NCBI GenBank assembly: GCA_903951425.1
Contig: CAJBBX010000027.1
Location: 1-64,000, forward strand
DNA: 64,000 nucleotides
Reading direction: 5' to 3'
From: an uncultured Chthonomonas sp.
GTDB lineage: Bacteria; Armatimonadota; Chthonomonadetes; Chthonomonadales; CAJBBX01
This document shows positions 18,028 through 26,430 of the stretch, in pieces (position 1 is the first letter of the stretch; each line of letters starts with the position of its first letter). The notes under the pieces were generated by a model. It made no database searches, was not told the DNA's origin, and was given only the letters and a program-made list of their open reading frames with translations. The position numbers were made by a program, and so were the translations under genes.

Positions 18028-18902
18028 CCGGGGTCCTCCGCAGGATCGGCGACTACGGTGAGTTGGTGAAGTTCGAGCACACCGTCTTCGCGCTACCCTT
18101 CGCCGCCATGGGCGCGACCCTGGCAACGCGGTACCAGGGGATGGCCTGGCCCTCGCTCCGTTCAACGCTCTGGGTGCTGGTAGCCATGGTCTGCGCCCGC
18201 ACGGCCGCCATGGCTTTCAACAGGCTCGTCGATGCCGACATCGACGCCCGGAATCCGCGCACGTCCACGCGGGCCATTCCGGCGGGGATCATCACGCGCA
18301 AGTCAGCCGCCGCGCTGACGCTGTGTACCTGCGCCGGACTGGTCGTGTCCGCGGGCATGCTGGGACCGCTCTGCTTTGCCCTGTCGCCCTTCGCGCTGGC
18401 TGCGGTGCTCTCCTACTCGCTAGCCAAGCGGTTCACATCGTGGTCGCACCTCTGGCTCGGCGTAGCCATTGGCATCGCGCCCACCGGCGCCTGGCTGGCC
18501 CTGGGCGGTCCCTGGCATGCGGCGCCGCTGATGCTATCGGCGGCTGTCGCGCTTTGGGTGGGCGGCTTCGACGTCCTCTACTCGCTGCAGGACGAGGGCT
18601 TCGATCGGCGTGAGGGCCTCCACTCGGCGCCGGTCCGGCTCGGCGGTGCAAGGGCTATGGCGCTGTCCAGCGTGATGCACGTGGGCGCGGTGGGCCTCCT
18701 GCTCGGGATCTACGCGGTGCTGCATCTTGGCCCGCTCTACCTTATCGGGGTGGCCGTATCTGCGGCGCTCCTCGCCTATGAGCACGGCATCGTGCGGCCC
18801 AACGACCTATCGCGCCTTGATACGGCCTTTTTTGCCGTGAACGGGTGGCTCAGCGTTACCCTCTGCCTACTCACCGTGCTCGACGGGGTGTTCGTCCGGT
18901 GA
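18024..18902 (+). CDS. UbiA-family prenyltransferase (MqnP-like)
   Basis: A 292-residue polytopic membrane enzyme of the UbiA superfamily with about eight to nine helices. The two Asp-rich sites that bind Mg-prenyl diphosphate are NRLVDADIDARNPRT and YSLQDEGFDRREG. UbiA enzymes attach a polyprenyl chain to an aromatic acceptor; in the futalosine route this is a dihydroxynaphthoate derivative. ATGA coupling with ubiX and GTGA coupling with mqnA place it in menaquinone synthesis. Assignment to the MqnP role comes from this context. Confidence 0.88.
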   Translation: MTGVLRRIGDYGELVKFEHTVFALPFAAMGATLATRYQGMAWPSLRSTLWVLVAMVCARTAAMAFNRLVDADIDARNPRTSTRAIPAGIITRKSAAALTLCTCAGLVVSAGMLGPLCFALSPFALAAVLSYSLAKRFTSWSHLWLGVAIGIAPTGAWLALGGPWHAAPLMLSAAVALWVGGFDVLYSLQDEGFDRREGLHSAPVRLGGARAMALSSVMHVGAVGLLLGIYAVLHLGPLYLIGVAVSAALLAYEHGIVRPNDLSRLDTAFFAVNGWLSVTLCLLTVLDGVFVR

Positions 18903-19723
18903 GGCCCTTGCGGTTGGGCTCGGTGCCCTACGTCAACGCCGCGCCGCTGACCAGCTGGCTCCATGAGCCGGACTGCCCATTTGGCTTCACTATCCGGTAC
19001 GAGCCGCCCAATCGCCTTGCTACACTCCTGAACGAGGGCGCACTCGACCTGGCCCTGGTCTCCAGCATCGAGTTGGTTCGCCGACCTGACCTGCGCTACC
19101 TGCCCGGACCTGTCATCGCCTCCGAGGGCCCTGTGCTCACGGTGCGGGTGCTCTGCAGGAACGAGCCTGGCCAGGTCAGAAGGCTTGCTGCCGACACCTC
19201 CTCCCTCACGTCAGTGGCCCTGGCCCGCATATGGTGGCGAGAGACCTACGGCTACGAGCCGGAGATCCTGCCCATGCCGCCGGATGTCCGGAGCATGTTA
19301 GGACGTGCCGACGCCGCGCTCATCATCGGCGCCCTGGAGGCCGAGGCGCCGCTCGGCCTGAGGGTGCTGGACCTGGGCGCAGCGTGGCACACGATGACGA
19401 GGCTTCCTTTCGTCTTCGCCGCCTGGATCGGACGTGACGGCCTGGATTGGCGCACCGCGGCAGCGCTCCTGAACGAAGCCCTCGACCGGGGCATGGCACA
19501 GGCCGATGCGCTTTCCGGCGGCTGGGCGCGATGGCTTGGCCAGCCGACCGCGCTCGTGCATGGGTACTTAACCGAGACCATGCGGTACCGGCTGACGCCC
19601 ACGGCGGAGGCCGGCCTGCGGCTGTTCAGCGCCAAGTGCCGCGAGCATGGCATTCTGAATGGGGCCTACACACCGCGTAGCTTCGGTCCGTGCGGCGATG
19701 GGGAGAAGATGCCCGATGAGTGA
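18899..19723 (+). CDS. mqnA: chorismate dehydratase MqnA
   Basis: A 274-residue periplasmic-binding-fold enzyme that converts chorismate to 3-enolpyruvylbenzoate, the first step of futalosine-dependent menaquinone synthesis. The MqnA opening LRLGSVPYVNAAPLTSWL is clear, with DLALVSSIELVRRPDL and later LDLGAAWHTMTRLPFVFAAW. The GTG start overlaps the UbiA-like stop. It shows that the preceding UbiD/UbiX/UbiA genes serve menaquinone. MqnB, C, D and E are not in the window. Its last eight bases overlap the M20 amidohydrolase gene. Confidence 0.95.
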   Translation: MRPLRLGSVPYVNAAPLTSWLHEPDCPFGFTIRYEPPNRLATLLNEGALDLALVSSIELVRRPDLRYLPGPVIASEGPVLTVRVLCRNEPGQVRRLAADTSSLTSVALARIWWRETYGYEPEILPMPPDVRSMLGRADAALIIGALEAEAPLGLRVLDLGAAWHTMTRLPFVFAAWIGRDGLDWRTAAALLNEALDRGMAQADALSGGWARWLGQPTALVHGYLTETMRYRLTPTAEAGLRLFSAKCREHGILNGAYTPRSFGPCGDGEKMPDE

Positions 19724-20888
19724 ACCATGGCTGGCCCGAGCTGCGGCCGTCGAAAGCTGGGCCCGTGACCTGCGGCGCCGCATTCATGCCAATCCTGAAC
19801 TGAGCGGCCAGGAATGGGAGACCGCCGCACTGGTCGCCCAAACGCTGGCCGGTCTCGGCCTATCGACCAGAACCGGCGTAGGCGGGCATGGCGTCGTATG
19901 CGACATCGTGGGCGGGTCTCCAGGTCCCATGGTGGCCTTGCGCGCCGACATGGACGCCCTGCCTATCCAGGAGGCCACCGGGCTATCTTACGCGTCGCAG
20001 CGCCCCGGTGTGATGCACGCATGCGGTCACGACGGCCATACGGCGATGTTGCTCGGCACCGCCTCCGTGCTGGCCGCGGCGCGCGACCGGCTTCGCGGAA
20101 CCGTGCGGCTCATCTTCCAGCCCGCCGAGGAGACCGTCGCGGGGGCAGCCGCCATGTGCGCCGACGGAGCCATGAACGGCGTATCAGCCATATTCGCGCT
20201 TCATGGCTGGCCTGGAGTGGACGTGGGTACAATTGCCACCAAGCCGGGGCCCGTGATGGCATCTACCGATACCTTCGAGATCGTCATCCAGGGCCGCGGG
20301 TCGCACGGGGCCTACCCGCACCTGTCCCGCGACCCCATCGCCATCGGGGCGCTGGTGGTGATCGCCGCGCAGCAGATCGTCGCGCGCCAGATCGACCCTT
20401 TGGAGCCCGCCGTCATCACCTTCGGCACATTCCACGCGGGAACGGCCACTAACATCATCCCGTCGTCGGCCACGCTGACCGGTACCATGCGGGCCCTGTC
20501 CGCCTCGGTGCGCGAGGCCTTGCCGCGTGCGCTGGAAGAGACGACGCGCGGCGTCTGTGCCTCGCAAGGGGCAACCTGCACCTGCACCATCCACACGGGC
20601 GTCGATCCCGTGGTGAACGACCCCACCTGGACCGTCGTGGCCGTCGAAGCGACGCGCGCCGGACTGGGCGCCGAGTACACGGCGGAGCTTCACGCACCCT
20701 CCATGGGCGCCGAGGATTTCGGCGTCTACCTGCGTCATGCACCCGGAGCATTCCTGCGCCTCGGCATCGGTGACAATGCCGTGGGCCACGACTGCAGGTA
20801 CGACTTCAATGATGCTGCACTGGTTCACGGCATGGCCTGCATGGCAGTTGTAGCCGAGAAGGCCCTCGACGCGGCGGACTTGCGATGA
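19716..20888 (+). CDS. M20-family amidohydrolase / aminoacylase
   Basis: A 390-residue metallopeptidase-like hydrolase of the AbgB/HipO group. It shows the family motifs VALRADMDALP, MHACGHDGHTAML, FQPAEE and a C-terminal metal His in the MGAEDFGVYL region, enough for a two-metal centre. A dimerisation domain lies in the middle. Members cleave N-acyl amino acids such as hippurate or N-acetyl derivatives. The start at 19716 has a GGGGAGAAG ribosome site inside mqnA. It is the last gene of the menaquinone operon, but no direct pathway link is known. Confidence 0.85.
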   Translation: MSEPWLARAAAVESWARDLRRRIHANPELSGQEWETAALVAQTLAGLGLSTRTGVGGHGVVCDIVGGSPGPMVALRADMDALPIQEATGLSYASQRPGVMHACGHDGHTAMLLGTASVLAAARDRLRGTVRLIFQPAEETVAGAAAMCADGAMNGVSAIFALHGWPGVDVGTIATKPGPVMASTDTFEIVIQGRGSHGAYPHLSRDPIAIGALVVIAAQQIVARQIDPLEPAVITFGTFHAGTATNIIPSSATLTGTMRALSASVREALPRALEETTRGVCASQGATCTCTIHTGVDPVVNDPTWTVVAVEATRAGLGAEYTAELHAPSMGAEDFGVYLRHAPGAFLRLGIGDNAVGHDCRYDFNDAALVHGMACMAVVAEKALDAADLR

Positions 20889-20909
20889 ACACCGGTTGAG
20901 CAGGCCACA

Positions 20910-20938
20910 TTGACAGGTATGTAGCACAGTGATATACT
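20910..20938 (+). promoter_or_regulatory. sigma-70-type promoter of the cold-shock gene
   Basis: A consensus -35 TTGACA at 20910-20915 and a -10 TATACT at 20933-20938, separated by 17 bases. Predicted transcription start near 20945 gives a 5' leader of about 50 bases before the csp ATG, containing a G-rich ribosome site. Confidence 0.8.
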
Positions 20939-20994
20939 GCATACACGGGCGGCCCTCGTCAGGCAGGGCCGGCGCTAAGGGGGGTTCCTCAGTA

Positions 20995-21195
20995 ATGCCG
21001 ACCGGGAAAGTGAAGTGGTTCAACGACGCCAAGGGGTATGGCTTCATCGAGACTGCTGACGGTAAGGACATCTTCGTACACTACTCGGCCATCCAGATGG
21101 ACGGCTACAAGAGCCTTGCCGAAGGGCAGGCTGTAGCCTTCGACATCGTGGACGGCGCTAAAGGGCCGCAGGCCGCGAACGTTACGCACGGATAG
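20995..21195 (+). CDS. cold-shock domain protein (CspA family)
   Basis: A 66-residue single cold-shock domain starting [20 protein letters not shown]1 (KGYGFI, residues 13-18) and RNP2 (IFVHY, 26-30) form the nucleic-acid-binding face. These small proteins bind single-stranded RNA and act as RNA chaperones. It stands alone behind its own promoter and is followed by a terminator-like hairpin, so it is probably monocistronic and strongly expressed. Whether it is cold-induced cannot be told from sequence. Confidence 0.96.
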   Translation: MPTGKVKWFNDAKGYGFIETADGKDIFVHYSAIQMDGYKSLAEGQAVAFDIVDGAKGPQAANVTHG

Positions 21196-21278
21196 ACCGC
21201 ACCACGAGGTAACCGACCGTCTCTTCCTCGGGCTTGCCCGACGCCAAGGACGGCGTAGCTGACTGATGCGTAGACGGG

Positions 21279-21319
21279 AAGCCCCTGACAGCGGTATGAA
21301 TCCGGTGCCGGGGGCTTTT
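21279..21319 (+). terminator. probable intrinsic terminator after csp
   Basis: A seven-base stem AAGCCCC (21279-21285) pairs with GGGGCTT (21311-21317), with a short inner CGG/CCG pairing, and continues into TTTT on the plus strand. It lies 84 bases after the csp stop and before a convergent gene. Confidence 0.6.
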
Positions 21320-21349
21320 GGTCGTCTCAGCCCTACGGCAGCGTGCCCA

Positions 21350-22468
21350 TCAGCGAACCGCGGTCGCGGCCGACCAACCCAGCACGAAGCCGAGGAAGGT
21401 GAAGTTCGCACCGAAGGCCAGCAGGGGCGTCAGGCTACCAACGCACAAAAGCGCCACGACCACCGTCAGCACAAGCGAGGCGCCGAACGCAAGCAGAACC
21501 GAGAGCGAGACGCGATCCTGGCGGGCGGCGATCACTAAGTAGACGATGAAGCTGGCGTAGAACCACATCATTGCGAAGCCCGCCAGGATGATGCCGAGCG
21601 GCACGGTGCTGGTGCCGCTACGTCCCGAAGCCGTGAACAGCAGTTCCTCCCGTGCCGACGACAGGTACCCCGATAGGGACATCGACGCCCCCACCACGAA
21701 GCCTGCAGCCGCAAGGACGACGCCCGTCGTAGCCGGCCATGCGACGAAGAACATCTCCGGCGCCACCGGTTCCGTCGGCGCCACCAGCGCGTAGATGAGG
21801 CCAAGCAGGAACGGAAGGCTCACGAACACCGCCACCGGCCTGGCCCGTCGGAGCCGATGGTGGTGCGAAGCCGCTGATGCGTCCACGCTCATCAGGCTGT
21901 CGAACTTGGCTCGAAGCGTGGAGTTCCGGGGATCTATCTGGATGCCGTAGGTGTACATGGATAGCGCCTCGTTGCGCCTACCGCAGGCCCGGTGGATGTC
22001 GCCCATCAGCTCATACGCGGGAGCATAGCTCGCGGCGAGGCCCAAGGCCTTGCGGCACTCGCGCTCGGCCTCATGGAACTGCATCTTGCCGAAGTGGGCC
22101 CGCGCGCGGTCAAGCAGGGCCTGCGCGGCAAAGCCCGGCCCGGCGGCGGACGAACCTGCCCGACCGGACGCACGCGCAGTGCCCGACGAAGGGCTCGATG
22201 GCGGCGCGGCGGCAGGCTTGGGCTCTGGCCGCCGTGCGGCCCGCCGAGAGCGGAGCTCGTAGTCGTAGGCGGTTCGGCGACCGCTATCCGAGAGCACCCG
22301 GTGCGCCTCGTTGATGTCCTTGAAGCGTGACGAAGCGCCCGGCGACTTGTCGATGTCGGGATGGTGGCGGCGCGCCAACTCCCGAAACCTGCTTCGAACC
22401 TCTTCGGGCGAGGCTGTCTCTGGGAGACCCAGGGTCTCATAGTGGGTTCTTGAGCCGGCCGGCGTCAT
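21350..22468 (-). CDS. J-domain / TPR membrane protein
   Basis: A 372-residue protein with three parts. The N-terminal J domain (about 8-70) carries the HPD tripeptide at 36-38, which stimulates Hsp70 ATPase. Then comes a Pro/Ala/Ser linker, a TPR-like segment (about 115-190, with YAPAYELMGDIHRACG), and a C-terminal region with about four membrane helices. This is an unusual tail-anchored co-chaperone arrangement. It starts seven bases after the stop of a GspF homologue and is likely translated with it. A role in recruiting DnaK to a membrane assembly is inference. Confidence 0.78.
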   Translation of the reverse strand: MTPAGSRTHYETLGLPETASPEEVRSRFRELARRHHPDIDKSPGASSRFKDINEAHRVLSDSGRRTAYDYELRSRRAARRPEPKPAAAPPSSPSSGTARASGRAGSSAAGPGFAAQALLDRARAHFGKMQFHEAERECRKALGLAASYAPAYELMGDIHRACGRRNEALSMYTYGIQIDPRNSTLRAKFDSLMSVDASAASHHHRLRRARPVAVFVSLPFLLGLIYALVAPTEPVAPEMFFVAWPATTGVVLAAAGFVVGASMSLSGYLSSAREELLFTASGRSGTSTVPLGIILAGFAMMWFYASFIVYLVIAARQDRVSLSVLLAFGASLVLTVVVALLCVGSLTPLLAFGANFTFLGFVLGWSAATAVR

Positions 22469-22475
22469 GCTTTCC

Positions 22476-23762
22476 TCAGAGACAGATGATAACTCCCGCG
22501 CCGGCAGCGGCCTGTCCCGCCGCGCTACCGTAGCCCATGTAGAACCGCGCCACGGCCAGGCCCACCATGGCGGCAACGACAAGGTATACCCCGGTGGCGA
22601 AGAGATGCGCGTGCATATGGGCCTTGGACTGAGCATCGGCCTCCAGGTACTCGGCCATCTTCTCCAGCATGGTGTCCAGATTGCCCGTCTGCTCGCCCGT
22701 CGAGACCATCTCCAGCACCGTATGCGGGAAGAAGCCCGTCTCCTGCATACCGGCGCAAAGACCATACCCTGCGGAGACCTTGGCAGCGATGCCGTCGGCG
22801 GCCCGTGCCAGAGCCGCGCTACCGGAGGCCCGGCCCGCTACCGCCACAGCGCTACCCAACGGAAGTCCGGATCCATACAGGGCGCCCAGGGCGCGCCCAT
22901 ACCGCGTCAGGGCGAACTCGCGGACAACGGTGCCCAATCCCGGTGTGGCCATCTTCAGGCGCTCAACGGTGATCCCGTAGGCGGGCCAGCGGGCTCCGGC
23001 CATGCGTGAAGCAGCGCCGAGTAGCCACCAGGCGGCCAGGACCGCGCCCAGGGTGAAGACGGTGTCGCCAAGGTAGTCCAGCGTCGTGTAGCGCTCCATG
23101 CCCATCATGCCGATCACCCACCGTGAGAAGGCGGGCGTCATTTCAGTGAAGCCGCTGCGTCCGAGCAGGAGGAAGGCCGTCACGACCACGAGCTTGGGGT
23201 AAAGCGTGAGACGGGCCATCAGCCGTTTCATCTCGAGATCCCGCTCCAGATGGTCGGCGATGCGCGACAGCATCGTCTCCAGCATGCCTCCCGTCTCACC
23301 GGCGCGGATCATCTCCAGCGCCAACGGCGGGAAGGCCGACGGGTAACCCTCCATCACATCGGATAGCCGCTCGCCGTCACCGAGGCGGCGGCTGCACTCG
23401 GCCAGGATGACCTTCAGCCTGGCGCTACTCACCGAACGCTCCAGCGAACCCACCGACTGGACTACCGGCACTCCGGAGCGAATGAGCGTGGCGAACTGCC
23501 GGAAGAAGGCCGCCAGTTCCGCCAGCGAGATGCCCGGCGCAGCGGACGCCACGGCCCTCTCAGATCGACGCCTCGCCGGGGCAACCTCCGTTCTTCCAGG
23601 CTGCGGAGCGGGCCCGGTCTGCGACGCCGCTTCCCGGATCCACTCCAGTTCAACTCCCAGGGCCTTGGCACGGCCGGCCGCCACCGCCGAGTTGGGCGCC
23701 TCGACGGAGCCCTCAGCGACCGAACCGTCCGAAGCGCGGCCACGGTAATGGAACACCCTCAT
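22476..23762 (-). CDS. second GspF/PilC-family platform protein
   Basis: A 428-residue paralogue of the GspF at 2381-3619. The N-terminal part (MRVFHYRGRASDGS) matches the family, and two T2SSF repeats follow, with PPLALEMIRAGETGGMLE and FPHTVLEMVSTGEQTGNLD. Three membrane helices are expected. GspF/PilC proteins are the inner-membrane hubs of type II secretion and type IV pili. No ATPase or pilin accompanies it here; only the J-domain membrane protein does. It may serve a separate pilus machine whose other genes lie elsewhere. Confidence 0.85.
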   Translation of the reverse strand: MRVFHYRGRASDGSVAEGSVEAPNSAVAAGRAKALGVELEWIREAASQTGPAPQPGRTEVAPARRRSERAVASAAPGISLAELAAFFRQFATLIRSGVPVVQSVGSLERSVSSARLKVILAECSRRLGDGERLSDVMEGYPSAFPPLALEMIRAGETGGMLETMLSRIADHLERDLEMKRLMARLTLYPKLVVVTAFLLLGRSGFTEMTPAFSRWVIGMMGMERYTTLDYLGDTVFTLGAVLAAWWLLGAASRMAGARWPAYGITVERLKMATPGLGTVVREFALTRYGRALGALYGSGLPLGSAVAVAGRASGSAALARAADGIAAKVSAGYGLCAGMQETGFFPHTVLEMVSTGEQTGNLDTMLEKMAEYLEADAQSKAHMHAHLFATGVYLVVAAMVGLAVARFYMGYGSAAGQAAAGAGVIICL

Positions 23763-23852
23763 GGCGTCGCCTGGCGTATCAGGGCAGCGTATCCGGGGCC
23801 CGTCTTCGCAATGCCGCTTGCATCTTGGGGCCTGACGGTGTTACCATATGGC

Positions 23853-25868
23853 ATGTCCGCTCACCTCGAACAAGACTCACGCGGCCCCGCCGCGGGAATT
23901 GGCGCAACTCAGCCGCATCTTCCACGCTCCAAGGGCATCACTCTCAGGGCGATCCTGATCGGCATGCTGCTGATGCCGATCAACGCCTACTGGATCATTG
24001 TAGACGAGGTGCGGTGGTATACGCTGGACGGCACCTGCCTTCCGCTGTTCATCACGCCCATCTTCATGCTCTTCCTGCTCTGCGCGGCGGGTTTCGCCGT
24101 GCGGCGCTTCCGGCCAAGCTGGGTGCTGGATCAGGGCGAGCTACTGGCCATCTACGTGATGCTCGTCATAGGTTGCGTGCTGGCAGGTCATGACCTGAGC
24201 CAGAACCTCTTCGGCATCATCGCACATGCGGACCGCTACAACACGCCGGAGAGACGCTACTCAACCTTCTTCGAGTACCTGAAGCCTCTGGACTTTCTGC
24301 TCGTGCAGGACACGGACCCGGGTGGCAAGGACGCGATCAAGGCCTTCTACCAGGGCGGCGTCAACTGGCGCGATCCGCGCTATCTCTACCCCTTCCTGGG
24401 GCCACTGGCATGGTGGACGCTCTTTCTGGGTGCACTCATCGGCATGTGCCTCTGCATCAGCATCCTGATCCGCAAGGCCTGGACGGAGAACGAGAAGCTC
24501 GCCTTCCCCATCGTCCAGCTTCCGCTGGCCATGACCAACCCGGCGTCGGAGGGTCGCGAGTTCTGGAAGAGCCGCATGATGTGGGGCGGGTTCGCCGTCG
24601 CGGCGGTAATCGACTTCGTGAACGGGATGCACTACCTCTACCCGTCATGGCCCTATTTGGAGCAGGTGAAGCAGTACGAACTGATCCAGTTCTTCAACCA
24701 GCGCCCCTGGAACGCCATGGGCACGCTGCCTATCTCCATGTATCCCTTTGCCATCGGCCTCGCCTACTTCATGCCGCTCGACCTGGCATTCTCCTGCTGG
24801 TTCTTCTATGTTGCCCGTAAGGCGTTCCAGGTGGTGGGCGCCGTGGCAGGCTGGGACACCGCCGCCAACATGGGCTTCCCCTACTTCGAGAACCAGGCCA
24901 GCGGCGCGTGGATCGCCCTGGGCGCCGTGATCCTCTGGGCGCTCAGAGGCCAGTTCGTGCGAGCGTGGCGCGCCGCCTTCACCCGCGGCGAAGTCAAGGG
25001 CACCACGCCCGAGGACCAACGGGGATACAGGATCGCATTCATCGGCCTCGCGGTCGGGATCGGGTTCCTCGGTTGGTTCACATCGGTGACAGCGACGGCG
25101 ACCTGGGTCAGCTTCCTGTTCTTCGGGCTCTTCTTCCTGCTGGCGGTGGCCATGACCCGCGTCCGCGCGGAGCTGGGCACTCCGCATGAGATCTACTTTG
25201 TCAACCCCAGGACGGTCATCACCAGCCTGTTCGGCGTCACCGAGGTCGGGCCGCAGAACCTGACCACCATGTCGGTGCTCTACTGGTACAACCGCTGCTA
25301 CCGAAACCACCCGATGCCCAACCACATCGAGGCCTTCCGTATGGCCGAGGGCGGTCGGATGCAGCAGCGTCGCTTGGTCTGGTTGATCGTCGGCGCCACG
25401 CTTTTCGCTACGGTCTGCGCCTTCTGGGCCAACCTCCATGTGACGTTCGATGCCGGCGCCACCGGCCGGTCTCTGGGCTACAAGTTCTGGCTTGGGTTCG
25501 AATCGTTCGACCGCCTGGCAGGATGGATGCAGACGCCCGAGAAGCGCAACATGACCCAGATGGCCTACACAGCCGGCGGAGCGCTAATGGTGCTCGGGTT
25601 GAGGGTCATGCGGGGAGCCTTCCTCTGGTGGCCGTTCCATCCAGCGGGATACGCGCTGGCGGTCTCATTCGCCATGGACTATTTCTGGTTCGCGTTCTTC
25701 ATAAGTTGGTTCATAAAGGCGCTTATTGTTAGATTTGGTGGCATGAAGGCGCATAACTCCTTCATTCCCTTCTTCATGGGTCTCATCCTGGGCGACTATG
25801 TGTTCGGTGCGTTCTGGGCCATCTTCGGCCCAGCGAACGGCCTACAGGTCTACAGGATATTCATCTGA
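23853..25868 (+). CDS. large polytopic membrane protein, unknown function
   Basis: A 671-residue protein with roughly 14-16 hydrophobic segments separated by short loops, from ITLRAILIGMLLMPINAYW to the final FIPFFMGLILGDYVFGAFW. It resembles large membrane proteins often annotated only as DUF6785/DUF6784 in Armatimonadota and Planctomycetota, with a distant oligopeptide-transporter look; this is from memory and unverified. The start at 23853 is chosen because the preceding part overlaps the divergent gspF paralogue and does not look coding. No operon partner is obvious; thiol peroxidase follows after 35 bases. Confidence 0.65.
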   Translation: MSAHLEQDSRGPAAGIGATQPHLPRSKGITLRAILIGMLLMPINAYWIIVDEVRWYTLDGTCLPLFITPIFMLFLLCAAGFAVRRFRPSWVLDQGELLAIYVMLVIGCVLAGHDLSQNLFGIIAHADRYNTPERRYSTFFEYLKPLDFLLVQDTDPGGKDAIKAFYQGGVNWRDPRYLYPFLGPLAWWTLFLGALIGMCLCISILIRKAWTENEKLAFPIVQLPLAMTNPASEGREFWKSRMMWGGFAVAAVIDFVNGMHYLYPSWPYLEQVKQYELIQFFNQRPWNAMGTLPISMYPFAIGLAYFMPLDLAFSCWFFYVARKAFQVVGAVAGWDTAANMGFPYFENQASGAWIALGAVILWALRGQFVRAWRAAFTRGEVKGTTPEDQRGYRIAFIGLAVGIGFLGWFTSVTATATWVSFLFFGLFFLLAVAMTRVRAELGTPHEIYFVNPRTVITSLFGVTEVGPQNLTTMSVLYWYNRCYRNHPMPNHIEAFRMAEGGRMQQRRLVWLIVGATLFATVCAFWANLHVTFDAGATGRSLGYKFWLGFESFDRLAGWMQTPEKRNMTQMAYTAGGALMVLGLRVMRGAFLWWPFHPAGYALAVSFAMDYFWFAFFISWFIKALIVRFGGMKAHNSFIPFFMGLILGDYVFGAFWAIFGPANGLQVYRIFI

Positions 25869-25903
25869 CGGAGCCTCGCTACGGGCTCAACAGAGGAGCC
25901 GCT

Positions 25904-26425
25904 ATGTCCGACCGTTCCGTAACCATGCGCGGCGCCGTGCTGGACCTGACGGGCCCCGAGTTGGCCGTAGGCGATCCGGCGCCCGAGTTCACGCTGATCC
26001 AGCGCGGCCCCGACGGCCTGCGCGAGTTGACACTGGGCGACTTCGAGGGCAAGACACTGGTCCTCTCCGTTGTGCCGTCCCTGGACTCGCCTGTGTGTGA
26101 GCGGCAGACCGTCCGCTTCAACGACGAGGCTATCAGCCTTCCGTTGGAGGTCGAGGTACTCACCGTCAGCATGGACCTTCCATTCGCCCAGGCGCGCTTT
26201 TGCAACGAGAAGGGCACGCACCAGATCCAGACGGCCAGTGACCACATGACGGGCGACTTCGGGCGCGCGTACGGTGTACTGATCGAGTCGCTCCGGCTAC
26301 TGTGCCGAGCGGTCGTCGTGATCGACAACGGCGGCGTCATCAGCTACGTGGAGTACGTGCCCGAAGTGACCGACTTGCCCAACTACGACGCCGCACTGGC
26401 AGCTGCCCGGCAGCCCATGGACTAG
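25904..26425 (+). CDS. tpx: thiol peroxidase Tpx
   Basis: A 173-residue peroxiredoxin of the Tpx class, which reduces hydroperoxides with thioredoxin. The peroxidatic Cys65 is in PSLDSPVCERQT and the resolving Cys100 in LPFAQARFCNEKG, the same arrangement as E. coli Tpx. RAVVVIDNGG and the C-terminal PNYDAALAA segment also match. An AGAGGAG ribosome site precedes the ATG. The protein lacks a signal peptide and should act in the cytoplasm. Confidence 0.95.
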   Translation: MSDRSVTMRGAVLDLTGPELAVGDPAPEFTLIQRGPDGLRELTLGDFEGKTLVLSVVPSLDSPVCERQTVRFNDEAISLPLEVEVLTVSMDLPFAQARFCNEKGTHQIQTASDHMTGDFGRAYGVLIESLRLLCRAVVVIDNGGVISYVEYVPEVTDLPNYDAALAAARQPMD

Positions 26426-26430
26426 GGCGT

